From VRUE01 sp033856195 (GTDB lineage: Bacteria; Actinomycetota; Thermoleophilia; Solirubrobacterales; 70-9), in the NCBI GenBank assembly GCA_033856195.1, contig JAWVFL010000027.1, positions 1 to 49,253 of the forward strand: a stretch of 49,253 nucleotides of DNA. The letters are read 5' to 3'. This document shows positions 41,802 to 49,253 of this stretch, piece after piece; within the stretch, counting starts at the first letter, position 1; each line of letters begins with the position of its first letter. Both the position numbers and the translations under genes were made by a program. The notes below the pieces were generated by a model. That model had not been told where the DNA came from and searched no databases. It was given only the letters and a program-made list of their open reading frames with translations.

Positions 41802-41814
41802 GAGGCCCTCCTAG
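41798..41814. terminator. Palindrome spanning two convergent stop codons
   Basis: CTAGGAGG and CCTCCTAG form an 8-bp palindrome that contains the TAG stops of the glycosyltransferase (plus) and DegV (minus) genes. It could act as a bidirectional terminator. The stem is short and no T-run follows. Confidence 0.4.
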
Positions 41815-42686
41815 CTGAGCACCGCTTTCGAGACGCTGCCGACGCCGAGTAGACCAGGGCCTACATGGGCGCCGATCACGGGGCCTATCTCGGAGATGAA
41901 GGCGGGCTCGCCGCCAAAGATCTCCCGGCAGTCGTCGGCGAGCGCCTCCGCCGTCTCGGGATCCTGGATGTGCTGGACCACCCAGGCGTCGAGGCCCGAC
42001 TCGTGGCGCTGGCGGGCGTAGCCGCGCAGGCGCTCGATCGAACGAGCGCGGGTGCGGACCCGCTCGACCGGAGTGATCTCCTCCTCGAGCGTGAGGATCG
42101 GCTTGATCTTCAGCGCCGAGCCGATCCAGGCGCGAGCGCCACCGATCCGGCCGCCGCGCCGCAGGTACTCGAGCGTGTCGATCGCGAACCACATCTTCAA
42201 CTCCTCGCGCGCCTGCTTGGCGCGGGCAAGCGCGGTCGGCGCATCCGCTCCGGCCGCCGCTGCCGCGGAGGCCGCCAGGACCGGCAAGCCCATGCCGCCG
42301 CAGGCGGAGCGGGAGTCGAAGAGATGGATCCGCTCTCCCCCCTTGCCCTCGTCGACCAGGCGCTGGCGCGCCTGGTTGGCTGCCTCGAAGGTGCCCGAGA
42401 TCCCCGAAGAGATGTGGATCGAGACGATCTCCCGTCCTTCGTCCAGCAGCGGCTCATAGACGGCGACGAAGTCGCCGATCGAGGGCTGCGAGGTGGTCGC
42501 CCCCCCTTCGGAGGCACGCAGGCGCTCGTAAAAGGCGGCGTAGTCGGAGATCTCCGACTCGGGTTCCTGCTGCCCATCGACCGCCACATAGAGGCTGATC
42601 GTCTTGATCCCGCGCGATGCGACCAGCTCGCTCGGCAGGTAGGCCGTCGTGTCGCAGACGACCGCAGTTTCGGCGAGAGAGCTCAA
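41811..42686 (-). CDS. DegV-family fatty-acid-binding protein
   Basis: The 291-residue protein has the DegV motifs VCDTTAYLPSEL, TTSQPSIGDFVAVYE, IHISSGISGTFEAANQAR and DTLEYLRRGGRIGGARAW. DegV/FakB proteins bind a fatty acid in the cytoplasm and present it to a FakA kinase. No FakA gene is in the window. TTG at 42686 is chosen because the family begins a few residues later; longer frames run into the divergent gene. It is divergent from the Fe-S carrier gene with 40 bp between starts. Confidence 0.88.
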   Translation of the reverse strand: MSSLAETAVVCDTTAYLPSELVASRGIKTISLYVAVDGQQEPESEISDYAAFYERLRASEGGATTSQPSIGDFVAVYEPLLDEGREIVSIHISSGISGTFEAANQARQRLVDEGKGGERIHLFDSRSACGGMGLPVLAASAAAAAGADAPTALARAKQAREELKMWFAIDTLEYLRRGGRIGGARAWIGSALKIKPILTLEEEITPVERVRTRARSIERLRGYARQRHESGLDAWVVQHIQDPETAEALADDCREIFGGEPAFISEIGPVIGAHVGPGLLGVGSVSKAVLS

Positions 42687-42713
42687 GCGAAACGATTCTC
42701 GCAGACCTCTCGC

Positions 42714-42719
42714 TACACT
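42714..42719 (+). promoter_or_regulatory. -10 element of the A-type Fe-S carrier gene (leaderless)
   Basis: TACACT lies exactly 7 nt before the GTG at 42727, with no Shine-Dalgarno. The hexamer and spacing are identical to those of the SPT-like gene at 14455. Confidence 0.5.
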
Positions 42720-42726
42720 TTGTAAA

Positions 42727-43113
42727 GTGACTGACGCCGCCACCGACACGCCGCAAGCAGCCATCGCCCTCACCGAGAAGGCCGCGGGCAAGATTGCCGA
42801 GCTGCTTGGCGGTCAGGAGGATGCCGAGGGACAGGCTCTCCGCGTCGCCGTCCGCGGCGGCGGTTGCTCCGGCTTTCAGTACGCGCTCGCCTTCGATCGA
42901 GCCAAGGAGGACGACAACGTCTTCGAGGTCGACGGCGTCGCGGTGATCGTCGACAAGGTCAGCATGCAGTTCGTCTTCGGCTCCGAGGTCGACTACGTGG
43001 AAGGCCTGCAGGGCGCCGGCTTCCAGGTCAACAACCCCAACGTCGTCGCTGCCTGTGGCTGTGGCTCCTCTTTCCAGGTGAAAGAGGACGCTGCCGAGAC
43101 AGCCGCCGTCTAG
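42727..43113 (+). CDS. erpA: A-type iron-sulfur carrier (IscA/ErpA family)
   Basis: The 128-residue protein has the three invariant cysteines of A-type carriers: Cys47 in GGGCSGFQY, and Cys110 and Cys112 in AACGCGSSF. It carries and delivers Fe-S clusters in the cytoplasm. GTG at 42727 is chosen by the leaderless TACACT and by the domain start; an upstream frame start at 42649 lies in the divergent gene. It converges on a CGFS glutaredoxin gene 8 bp away, a functional partner in cluster trafficking. Confidence 0.92.
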   Translation: MTDAATDTPQAAIALTEKAAGKIAELLGGQEDAEGQALRVAVRGGGCSGFQYALAFDRAKEDDNVFEVDGVAVIVDKVSMQFVFGSEVDYVEGLQGAGFQVNNPNVVAACGCGSSFQVKEDAAETAAV

Positions 43114-43121
43114 CCGCCGCG

Positions 43122-43502
43122 CTATTCGATCTGCAGCGGTGGCGACTGCGCCGGCGGCGTGGCTACCGGAACGGACTCGGGCTGCTCAGCGCCGAGCGCC
43201 TCGGCCAGTTCGCCGGAGTCGAACATCTCTTCGACGATGTCGGCGCCGCCGAGCAGCTCGCCGTTTACGTAGAGCTGCGGGAAGGTTTGCCAGTCGGAGA
43301 TCTCGGCGGTGACTTCGCGCAGCGGCTGCAGCGCCGGCAGGACATCGATCGCGCCGTACTCGACGTCGAGTGAGTCGAGCACCTGCACGACGCGCATCGA
43401 GAAGCCGCAGCGCGGCATTTCCGGCGTGCCCTTCATGAAGAGCAGCACCGGGTTGGCGGCGATCAGCTCTTCGATCTTCTGCTTCAGCTCGGCGTCGGCC
43501 AT
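43122..43502 (-). CDS. grxD: CGFS monothiol glutaredoxin (Grx4/GrxD family)
   Basis: The 126-residue protein has the monothiol active site CGFS at residues 32-35 (FMKGTPEMPRCGFS) and the glutathione/cis-Pro region WQTFPQLYVNGELLGGADIV. CGFS glutaredoxins bind and transfer [2Fe-2S] clusters, often with A-type carriers. The C-terminal tail (about 105-126) is proline-rich and extra. Many actinobacteria lack glutathione, so the thiol cofactor here is an open point. Confidence 0.93.
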   Translation of the reverse strand: MADAELKQKIEELIAANPVLLFMKGTPEMPRCGFSMRVVQVLDSLDVEYGAIDVLPALQPLREVTAEISDWQTFPQLYVNGELLGGADIVEEMFDSGELAEALGAEQPESVPVATPPAQSPPLQIE

Positions 43503-43545
43503 TGCCTCGATTGTAGAGATGCCGTCCGTTTGGGCGTCGAGGGCC

Positions 43546-46500
43546 TCATCTGCATGAGCTACGCATCTTCGGGTGAAGCACGACGGACTTGCCGTTCTGA
43601 CCCCTGAGCCTGGCGAGCGCCCGCTGATCCTGCGTGCAGAGGTTCGTTGAGTTTTCCAGCAGGCCCTTGCCGCCGCCCTGCATCGAGAGGATGAACTTGC
43701 TCACAGGGGCATCGGGAACAGAGCTGAAGGTCGTTCTGATTCCCCCGTTGACGGAATCGATTCGGCCAGCGAGCTCGATTTCCACCGGCTGGCTGGCGGG
43801 TCCTCTGAGCGCGACCACCAGATCCGGCAGGCGATGACTGGATGACCGCAGGTAGACCGGCCCGCGCAGAGGTTCGTCGAAGAGCGGTGTCCTGGCCACC
43901 GCATGGCCGTAGACCGACGCGGCCGGGCAGCTCCTGGCGGCAAACTGAACCCGCGTGCAGACGGTGCGGATGTTGCCCTGATCGAGGAACTCCGAATGCG
44001 GTAGCGCAACCGAGGCTCGGGCAATGTTGGCGTAGGCCCCCTTCGGATAGGTGACCACAGCTCGCAGCCGCGGATGGCCACCGCGGTGGGTGGCGCCGGA
44101 AAGGCGGAACGCGAGCCCCGGCTTGAAGCCCAGGCTCGCGCAGTCGCCTGCTTGGAAGCGGTTGGCAAGCTCGGCGACGGTGTCGTCGGCGATCGAGCTG
44201 GCGCTGCCGCCCGCGCCGCTGACGTGAGCCAGGATCTGCTTTTCAGCACAGCTGGTCGGGTTGAGCGTGAAGTCTCGTCGGTTGAAATCAAGGCGGACGT
44301 CGCGCAATCGCACCGGGATGCCAGCAAGGATCTGCGGCAAGGGATCGGACGTCGCGGATCCCTGGGCGGTCACTGGGTTGACGCCGAGGGCAGATCTGAC
44401 CGCAACTACTCCGACGTCAAAGGGGCCCACGACGGCGGGGGTGATCGCGACGATGCTGATCGGCGCCCCTCTATAGGGGCCGGCCAAGTAGATCTTGCCG
44501 GGAACGTAAGTGAGTGTCGAGCCGGCTCCGGCCCCGACGTCGGTCGTGCCAATCTGGCTCCCCACCGGGCAGGACGGGCTCGCAAGCTCCCCTTCCCCTT
44601 CCCCCGGCGCCGTGCGCCGTTCGGCCTGGGCGATCGCGGCCTCGGGGCAGATCGCCACCCCGGCAAAGCGGGCCGTCAATCCCGCTGGCAAGGTCACCCC
44701 AATGCGGGAGAGCTCCTGCTCGTCGTCGTCGCGAGTAAGACGCGTTAGGAACGGCGAGTAGGTCCCGGCGGCGGGATTGATCGTGCCGGCTTCCAGCCGC
44801 GGTGCGAACGGCCGCTGCGAGAGGCTGTTGACGCAGGGGCCAGCGCCGCTTCCCTGGTTGACCTCATAGGAGCTTTCGACGACGCGAGGGGTGGCGGGCT
44901 CGTGCCAGGAAAAGAATTCGGCCCGGATAGTCTTCGTGCCGCAGGTGCCGGGGTTGACGAGGGCCCCCCGCGCACCACCCTTGAGGCTCATCTGCAGGTC
45001 GGAGACCGGGAATTGGGGCAGGTCGTCGAAGGTGGTCCGTATCTGGCCGGTGCTGGGGTCGAGATCCACCCTCCCCGGGACCTTGACCAGGATGCCACGT
45101 TCCGGTTGCTTGATCACCAGGTAGATCGAGAGGAAATTGTGAAAGAAGTTTTCGCCCTGCTTGGCGACGTATATGAAGCCTTCCGGCTGTTCGTCAACCG
45201 GCAGGATCGGCGTGTGCAGGGTCAGCGTCCCGAGCTGGGAGTCGTCGGGGCATTGGACCGCTGCATCGGTCCCAAGCCCGATCTGCTCGAGCGAGCAGAC
45301 GCCCAGCCCCTGAGCTGCCGAGGGAGAGATCGTCATGCCTTCGGGAAGGGTGACCACGGCTTTCTTGATCGGTGGCGTGGAAATCCCCTGTGCGAAACCG
45401 TTTTGGGCGTAGAGCTCTTTCGCACTGGCGACTTCGTCATTTCGCTGTGGCACCTGCAGGTGCACGTCGAGCCCGGTCGGCCCCCCCGCGCTGGCGTCGG
45501 TCGGCTGCAGGCTGATATCGGGTTCGAAGCGGAAACGGGGGTCGTCGCAGCCGATCACCTCATCCGGGTCTTTCCATTCCTGCAGCGGGGTGAAGCTACC
45601 AGGGCTCCCGTAGGAGTCAGCCCGGATCTTGGCCGCTCCGTTCGCCGTTTCGCAATCCATCGGATTGGTGAAGAACGGGCGAATCGGCGCCCCGCCGAAT
45701 GGCGCTCCAGCGGCCTTGCCTTCCGTTTCTTTCGGATAAAAGCGGAACTTGTCGTGAGCAGGGTCCCCGGGCACCCCCCAAAAGGTGACTTCCGATCCTC
45801 GAATGCTGACCAGGCTCGAGATGTTCGGCGTCACCGACTTGATCGCGTAGTCCTGGGCAGGATCGGGTGTGCCGTAGATATGAGCACGGACGAATTCGCC
45901 CGCGTTGAAGCCAAAATCGGCAACCTGGCCGCGGGGCGGCACAAGGCTGTAGATAGGGATGCGGGAGAGGATCCCGTCCGGCCGCGGGAAGCTGTTGGAG
46001 CCGTGGTTCCTCGACCCAAAGGCAACTCGGGCGTTGAGGTAGCCGACCTGCGTGTTCGAGGGACAGCCAGTGCTCTTCGATGAGGCACCCTGTTCCGCGA
46101 ACTGGATCGGGCTGCACTTGGGCGTGGCCTGCGGGTTTGCGATCATGCCTCGAGGCAGCGTCACCTCGACCGTCTTGACGACGCCGTGGGCGGTGATTTC
46201 ACGACTGCCATCGCCGCTGCCGATCGCGGTGCCGAGGTTGAAGTCGAAATTGGCGCGCAGCTCGAACGGATGGTCACCGGCTGTGCGGCTCTGCGTGTTC
46301 GCAGGGAACGCGGCAGTGAAGAAATCTGCTTCGAAGCTCCCCGGCACGAAGCCGAAGCCGGACTGCACTTCGCCAAGCGGAATCTGATCCGCGTCGGAAT
46401 CCGGTGCGGCGCCACCGCCCGAGACCGCCGCCGTGTTGACGCCCAAGCCGGAGCTCCCGGGCACCACTTCGACTTCGACGTAGATGGGCTGCATGTATCC

Positions 46501-46977
46501 GAACGGAACCGGGGCGAACTGGCCGCCGGCATTGCCCCCGGGCGCCGCGGTTTCCGCCGGCACTTCGGCCGCCGGCAGCAGGCAGGTGGCAAGGGACGTA
46601 CCCACGCCTGTGCAGTTGGCCGAGAGGCTGTCTTCGAGCCCCCACGAGATACCCGTAACCGTCACCCCTGCCGGGAGGGCGTCGGTGATGGTCAGGTCTT
46701 CGCCGCCCCCGGCCGCGTCGCCGACGTTGCGGACCTGAACGACGATCTGGCCCTTGTGTTCGTGTTCGGGCCCGGTGCCGCCGATGTCAGGCGCACCGAG
46801 GTTGGTGTCCCCCCAAATCGCCTTGACGTCGAAGACCGGTGCCGCCGAGGCAGCCGAGACCGGTCCGACAAACGCGGTCAGCATCGCCGCTGCGCAGATC
46901 GCGAAGGTGGCCCGACCGAACAGCGGGGTCTGGCATATCCGCCTCGTCCTGGCCCCTTTTGGCGGAGCACCCATCAT
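43546..46977 (-). CDS. Large secreted four-repeat protein with paired cysteines
   Basis: The 1143-residue product has a signal peptide (FAICAAAMLTAFVGPVSA), then a DUF11-like domain (IVVQVRNVGDAAGGGEDLTI). Four related units follow, starting near residues 270, 540, 760 and 980. Each opens with a strand like VTLPEGMTISPS, then Cys, then CP plus S and G (CPDDSQLGT, CPVGSQIGT, CPSNTQVGY, CPAASVYGH). Two later blocks also repeat: FPVSDLQMSLKGGARGAL resembles APVSKFILSMQGGGKGLL. ATG at 46977 overlaps the stop of the upstream propeller gene. An adhesin or envelope role is inferred; the family is unnamed to me. Confidence 0.8.
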   Translation of the reverse strand: MMGAPPKGARTRRICQTPLFGRATFAICAAAMLTAFVGPVSAASAAPVFDVKAIWGDTNLGAPDIGGTGPEHEHKGQIVVQVRNVGDAAGGGEDLTITDALPAGVTVTGISWGLEDSLSANCTGVGTSLATCLLPAAEVPAETAAPGGNAGGQFAPVPFGYMQPIYVEVEVVPGSSGLGVNTAAVSGGGAAPDSDADQIPLGEVQSGFGFVPGSFEADFFTAAFPANTQSRTAGDHPFELRANFDFNLGTAIGSGDGSREITAHGVVKTVEVTLPRGMIANPQATPKCSPIQFAEQGASSKSTGCPSNTQVGYLNARVAFGSRNHGSNSFPRPDGILSRIPIYSLVPPRGQVADFGFNAGEFVRAHIYGTPDPAQDYAIKSVTPNISSLVSIRGSEVTFWGVPGDPAHDKFRFYPKETEGKAAGAPFGGAPIRPFFTNPMDCETANGAAKIRADSYGSPGSFTPLQEWKDPDEVIGCDDPRFRFEPDISLQPTDASAGGPTGLDVHLQVPQRNDEVASAKELYAQNGFAQGISTPPIKKAVVTLPEGMTISPSAAQGLGVCSLEQIGLGTDAAVQCPDDSQLGTLTLHTPILPVDEQPEGFIYVAKQGENFFHNFLSIYLVIKQPERGILVKVPGRVDLDPSTGQIRTTFDDLPQFPVSDLQMSLKGGARGALVNPGTCGTKTIRAEFFSWHEPATPRVVESSYEVNQGSGAGPCVNSLSQRPFAPRLEAGTINPAAGTYSPFLTRLTRDDDEQELSRIGVTLPAGLTARFAGVAICPEAAIAQAERRTAPGEGEGELASPSCPVGSQIGTTDVGAGAGSTLTYVPGKIYLAGPYRGAPISIVAITPAVVGPFDVGVVAVRSALGVNPVTAQGSATSDPLPQILAGIPVRLRDVRLDFNRRDFTLNPTSCAEKQILAHVSGAGGSASSIADDTVAELANRFQAGDCASLGFKPGLAFRLSGATHRGGHPRLRAVVTYPKGAYANIARASVALPHSEFLDQGNIRTVCTRVQFAARSCPAASVYGHAVARTPLFDEPLRGPVYLRSSSHRLPDLVVALRGPASQPVEIELAGRIDSVNGGIRTTFSSVPDAPVSKFILSMQGGGKGLLENSTNLCTQDQRALARLRGQNGKSVVLHPKMRSSCR

Positions 46978-49127
46978 CGGGCCACCCCGGTACCCGACTG
47001 CCGCACTTGTCGGCGTTTGGCGTGGTGTCGCTTGGGGTGCCGTTTCGTGCAGCGCCCATGCCGTCGCACCTTGCCTTTCGCGCACCTCTGCCGTCTGGGT
47101 CCAGCGACATTGCCCGCGCCTCTGAAATCGAGGCTTCCGGCTCGCTCGAAACCGGGCGCTCCCTGCACGGGCCCTTGGCAGGATTCCTCGGTGCAGTGCG
47201 GCGGCGAGCTGGAAGGAATGAATCCGCCCCCGATCCGGGCGTCGTAGAGGTTTGCGAGGCCGTCCGTCTCGAAGCCCGTGAGCCCCGGCTCGTCGGCCGT
47301 GAAGAGGATGCTTGAACCGTCGGCGTCGATCGCGTTGACGGCCGGCGCCGAGACGCCAACCGGGGCTTTCGTCACGCCATCCGTGATCAGGTGCAGCGCC
47401 TCGTTCCGCCATTCGTAGATGTCAGCCGTGCCGTTGATGTCAATCGGAAGCAGGGGCTGCGGCGTCACGAACGCTACGGTCGAGCCGTCGGCGGAGACCC
47501 CGAACAGGCCGTTGGGCACCGGCGTGGCTTGGCCGCCGATCCTGAACGTGGTGGTGCCGCCTGCCAGGCACGACACGCACTCGAGGCTTTCTGCGCCCTC
47601 GTCGTAGCGATAGAGCTGGTTGCAAGGCCTGAGATTGCCAACTGAGTTCGTGCATTTTTCCGGCAGGGCTTCCGGCGGAAGGCCCGCCTGCGCTGTAAGC
47701 AACGGGTCGGAGGGCGCGGTGAAGAGGAGGATCCCTCCGTCCGAGGAGAGTGCCGAGCGGCCGCCACCGTCGTAGCCGATCGCGCATTCGCATCCTTCTC
47801 CTTCGGCTCCGGGCGTCGCGACGAAGCGCAGCGTGCCGCCGCTCAGCGAGTAGATGTTGAAGCGACCTTCTTCGCCCTCTCCAGCCACCAGTTGGCTCGC
47901 CGATTCGAAGTAGACGTGCGAGAAGTCGTCGGAAACAGCAACGGCCGCGGCGTGTTCGCCGATTTCGCGTAGGTTCGCGTCCGGCAGGACGCACGTCAGG
48001 CAGGTCGCCACGTCCGTTTCCTCGTCCCAGCGATAGACGTCGGCGTGTTCGTTGAGGTCTTTTTCCACGGGGTCGAAGGAGATTTCTTTCTCAGCCGCCG
48101 GCAGTTCCCCATAGCTGGCGTGATTGGTGAAGGTGACGAAGTAGACGCTGCGACCGTCCGGAGTTGCCCGAACCAGGTTCACTTCGTGAGCGAAGGAGCC
48201 AGGGTCGATCAGCGTGGTCGCACCGCCGCCGCCGTTGGCTTCGCGATTCCGAACGTACAGGCCGTAGGGCAAGAAGCATTCTTCGTCGGGGCTGGTCTCG
48301 AAGTAGACCCTCGAAGCATCCGTGGCGCTCATCCGGTGGTAGCCGGGTCGCCAGCTGATCCCCGCTCCGCGCGTCGAGGTGAAGCCGACGAAGCTCTGGC
48401 CTTCCAGTTCCAGGCCGCATTCCGAGGTGCTTCCGTCGGGCATGACGCTGAGGGTCTCCGCCGCGCCGACGCCCGCGCCAATGTCCTCGAGCTGGCCCGT
48501 GCCGGGATTGATCGCGAGGACGTGAGCACCGTCGTCGGTGACGTCGAAGCGATTGAGAAAGGTCGGATACACGGGGTAGGTCTGAAGCGGGTCCTGGTGC
48601 TGGGCGCGATCGATCCGAAGGGCCGTGAATTCTCCGTTTGGTTCCGTCGAGCCACCGCCCGCGGCGAAGACGAAACGGGCGAGGTCGGGCGTCGCGGTTT
48701 CGAGTCTGTACTTGAAGTTGCCGCTGCCGACTTGCTCCGCTGCCGGCGGGACGATGCTCCGCGATATCCAGCCGGCTGGCGTGCGTTCGGCCAAGAACGA
48801 CGAGAAAAAGCCACTCGCTCCCCCGGGAGCGCCACCGGTGACGCTCCAGAGCGCTGCCGTCCCGTCTGACGTGAGCGGAGAGCCACCCAGTTCCGTGCCC
48901 TGGGCGAGGACGTTCTGATTACCCTTGTCGGAACTGTTGACCAACTCTGCGGCGCGGCATTCTCCCAGGTAGCCGTCTGAATGCTGGAAATTGCGAACGG
49001 CTTCATTTGGGCACGGGCTCGCAGAGGCACTTGACACGAGCGCTGGGGCAAGCGTCGCGCCGCATGCAACGAAGCAGGCAAGCGCCAACCCATGCGCCCG
49101 TCTAAGCCTGGCGAATCGCCTGCTCAA
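46974..49127 (-). CDS. Secreted PD40/WD40-like beta-propeller protein
   Basis: The 717-residue protein has a signal peptide (LALACFVACGATLAPALVSSASA) and repeated blades with Asp-Gly turns, for example DGRSVYFVTF, DGGILLFTAP, DGSTVAFVTP and DGSSILFTADEPG, as in TolB-type propellers. Cysteine pairs occur between blades (CLTC, CECA, CVSC). It ends in a Lys/Arg-rich tail CAKGKVRRHGRCTKRHPKRH. TTG at 49127 follows GAAGAGGG. It is first of two coupled genes and its start overlaps a 15-codon reading frame. Likely exported; its partner is the repeat protein downstream. Confidence 0.82.
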   Translation of the reverse strand: MSRRFARLRRAHGLALACFVACGATLAPALVSSASASPCPNEAVRNFQHSDGYLGECRAAELVNSSDKGNQNVLAQGTELGGSPLTSDGTAALWSVTGGAPGGASGFFSSFLAERTPAGWISRSIVPPAAEQVGSGNFKYRLETATPDLARFVFAAGGGSTEPNGEFTALRIDRAQHQDPLQTYPVYPTFLNRFDVTDDGAHVLAINPGTGQLEDIGAGVGAAETLSVMPDGSTSECGLELEGQSFVGFTSTRGAGISWRPGYHRMSATDASRVYFETSPDEECFLPYGLYVRNREANGGGGATTLIDPGSFAHEVNLVRATPDGRSVYFVTFTNHASYGELPAAEKEISFDPVEKDLNEHADVYRWDEETDVATCLTCVLPDANLREIGEHAAAVAVSDDFSHVYFESASQLVAGEGEEGRFNIYSLSGGTLRFVATPGAEGEGCECAIGYDGGGRSALSSDGGILLFTAPSDPLLTAQAGLPPEALPEKCTNSVGNLRPCNQLYRYDEGAESLECVSCLAGGTTTFRIGGQATPVPNGLFGVSADGSTVAFVTPQPLLPIDINGTADIYEWRNEALHLITDGVTKAPVGVSAPAVNAIDADGSSILFTADEPGLTGFETDGLANLYDARIGGGFIPSSSPPHCTEESCQGPVQGAPGFERAGSLDFRGAGNVAGPRRQRCAKGKVRRHGRCTKRHPKRHHAKRRQVRQSGTGVAR

Positions 49128-49149
49128 GTTCCCTCTTCCCCTCGTCCAT
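49102..49149 (-). CDS. 15-codon leader peptide overlapping the propeller gene start
   Basis: ATG at 49149 is preceded by AAAGGAG at 9-nt spacing, a better ribosome site than that of the propeller gene. It encodes MDEGKRELEQAIRQA and stops inside the propeller gene, whose TTG lies in another frame between them. It could couple or regulate propeller translation. No homology evidence is available. Confidence 0.4.
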   Translation of the reverse strand: MDEGKRELEQAIRQA

Positions 49150-49228
49150 GGTCCTATGCTCCTTTTGCCTTTGAAAACTAATTAAAACCTAATTCGGTAC
49201 TCACGATACGGCAAACGTCTTGGTTCAT

Positions 49229-49253
49229 GAAAAGCGGGCGCCCCCAGGGGCGG
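49229..49253 (-). terminator. Possible terminator of an upstream minus-strand gene
   Basis: On the minus strand CGCCCC and GGGGCG form a short GC-rich stem (49239-49252) followed after CCCGC by TTTT. The loop is very small and the spacing to the T-run is imperfect, so this is tentative. Confidence 0.25.

Noticed and set aside
1..49253. CRISPR arrays, insertion sequences, prophage or toxin-antitoxin modules
   Set aside because: No regularly spaced direct repeats, transposase, integrase, recombinase or phage structural motifs were seen on either strand.

Overview
The window reads as chromosomal DNA of a high-GC actinobacterium, most likely Thermoleophilia (Solirubrobacterales-like). Support: roughly two-thirds GC, an actinobacterial mIHF-type integration host factor, a HemQ-type coproheme decarboxylase, actinobacterial lipoproteins, -10-only leaderless promoters, and large secreted propeller proteins with Lys/Arg-rich tails. 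The taxon is my inference. I see no rRNA, tRNA, CRISPR, transposase, integrase or phage gene.

Layout. 1-5.6 kb: a partial Ca2+/H+ antiporter, an LppX-like lipoprotein, PPK2, a small membrane protein diverging from a MoxR ATPase/CoxE-like VWA pair, and a DUF4389 membrane protein. 5.6-9.7 kb: a cysteine-free Rrf2 regulator and a TauE/SafE exporter, divergent from a ThiXYZ-type ABC importer. 9.7-13.3 kb: a PAS-GAF-GGDEF-EAL protein, an AlkA-type glycosylase and a small basic protein. 13.3-15.7 kb: a serine-palmitoyltransferase-like enzyme divergent from a GNAT-fold N-acyltransferase of the kind that includes bacterial ceramide synthase, with a 26-bp gap between them. 15.7-17.2 kb: mIHF and two hypothetical genes. 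17.3-23.8 kb: a tightly overlapping six-gene minus-strand operon (two YrbE/MlaE permeases, Mkl/MlaF ATPase, RND/MMPL protein, thioredoxin-fold protein, B3/B4-domain protein).

23.9-28.0 kb: two lipoproteins (one a glucose/sorbosone dehydrogenase), then a secreted protein whose mRNA leader carries a c-di-GMP-I riboswitch followed by an intrinsic terminator, divergent from a membrane HD-GYP phosphodiesterase. With the GGDEF-EAL protein, the window holds synthesis/turnover enzymes and a sensor for c-di-GMP. 28.0-33.2 kb: an aldehyde dehydrogenase and full-length cobalamin-dependent MetH. 33.2-33.8 kb: a 581-bp non-coding stretch with several perfect hairpins. 33.8-37.6 kb: a double winged-helix regulator, a 24-bp perfect palindrome, FprA-type reductase, a PAS-like/zinc-ribbon protein and HemQ. 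37.6-43.5 kb: an alkaline-phosphatase-like multipass protein, a GT4 glycosyltransferase fused to a flippase-like domain, DegV, an A-type Fe-S carrier and a CGFS monothiol glutaredoxin. 43.5-49.1 kb: two translationally coupled secreted proteins, a PD40 propeller followed by a four-repeat, Cys-containing protein.

A recurrent pattern is a TANNNT hexamer 6-9 nt upstream of the start codon with no Shine-Dalgarno, suggesting leaderless transcripts. Two divergent pairs (2.75 kb, 14.45 kb) have -10 elements that physically overlap, with a weaker possible third at 37.63 kb. The most promising items are the sphingolipid-like gene pair, the riboswitch-controlled secreted protein, the overlapping divergent promoters, and several long perfect inverted repeats, two of them inside coding sequence.
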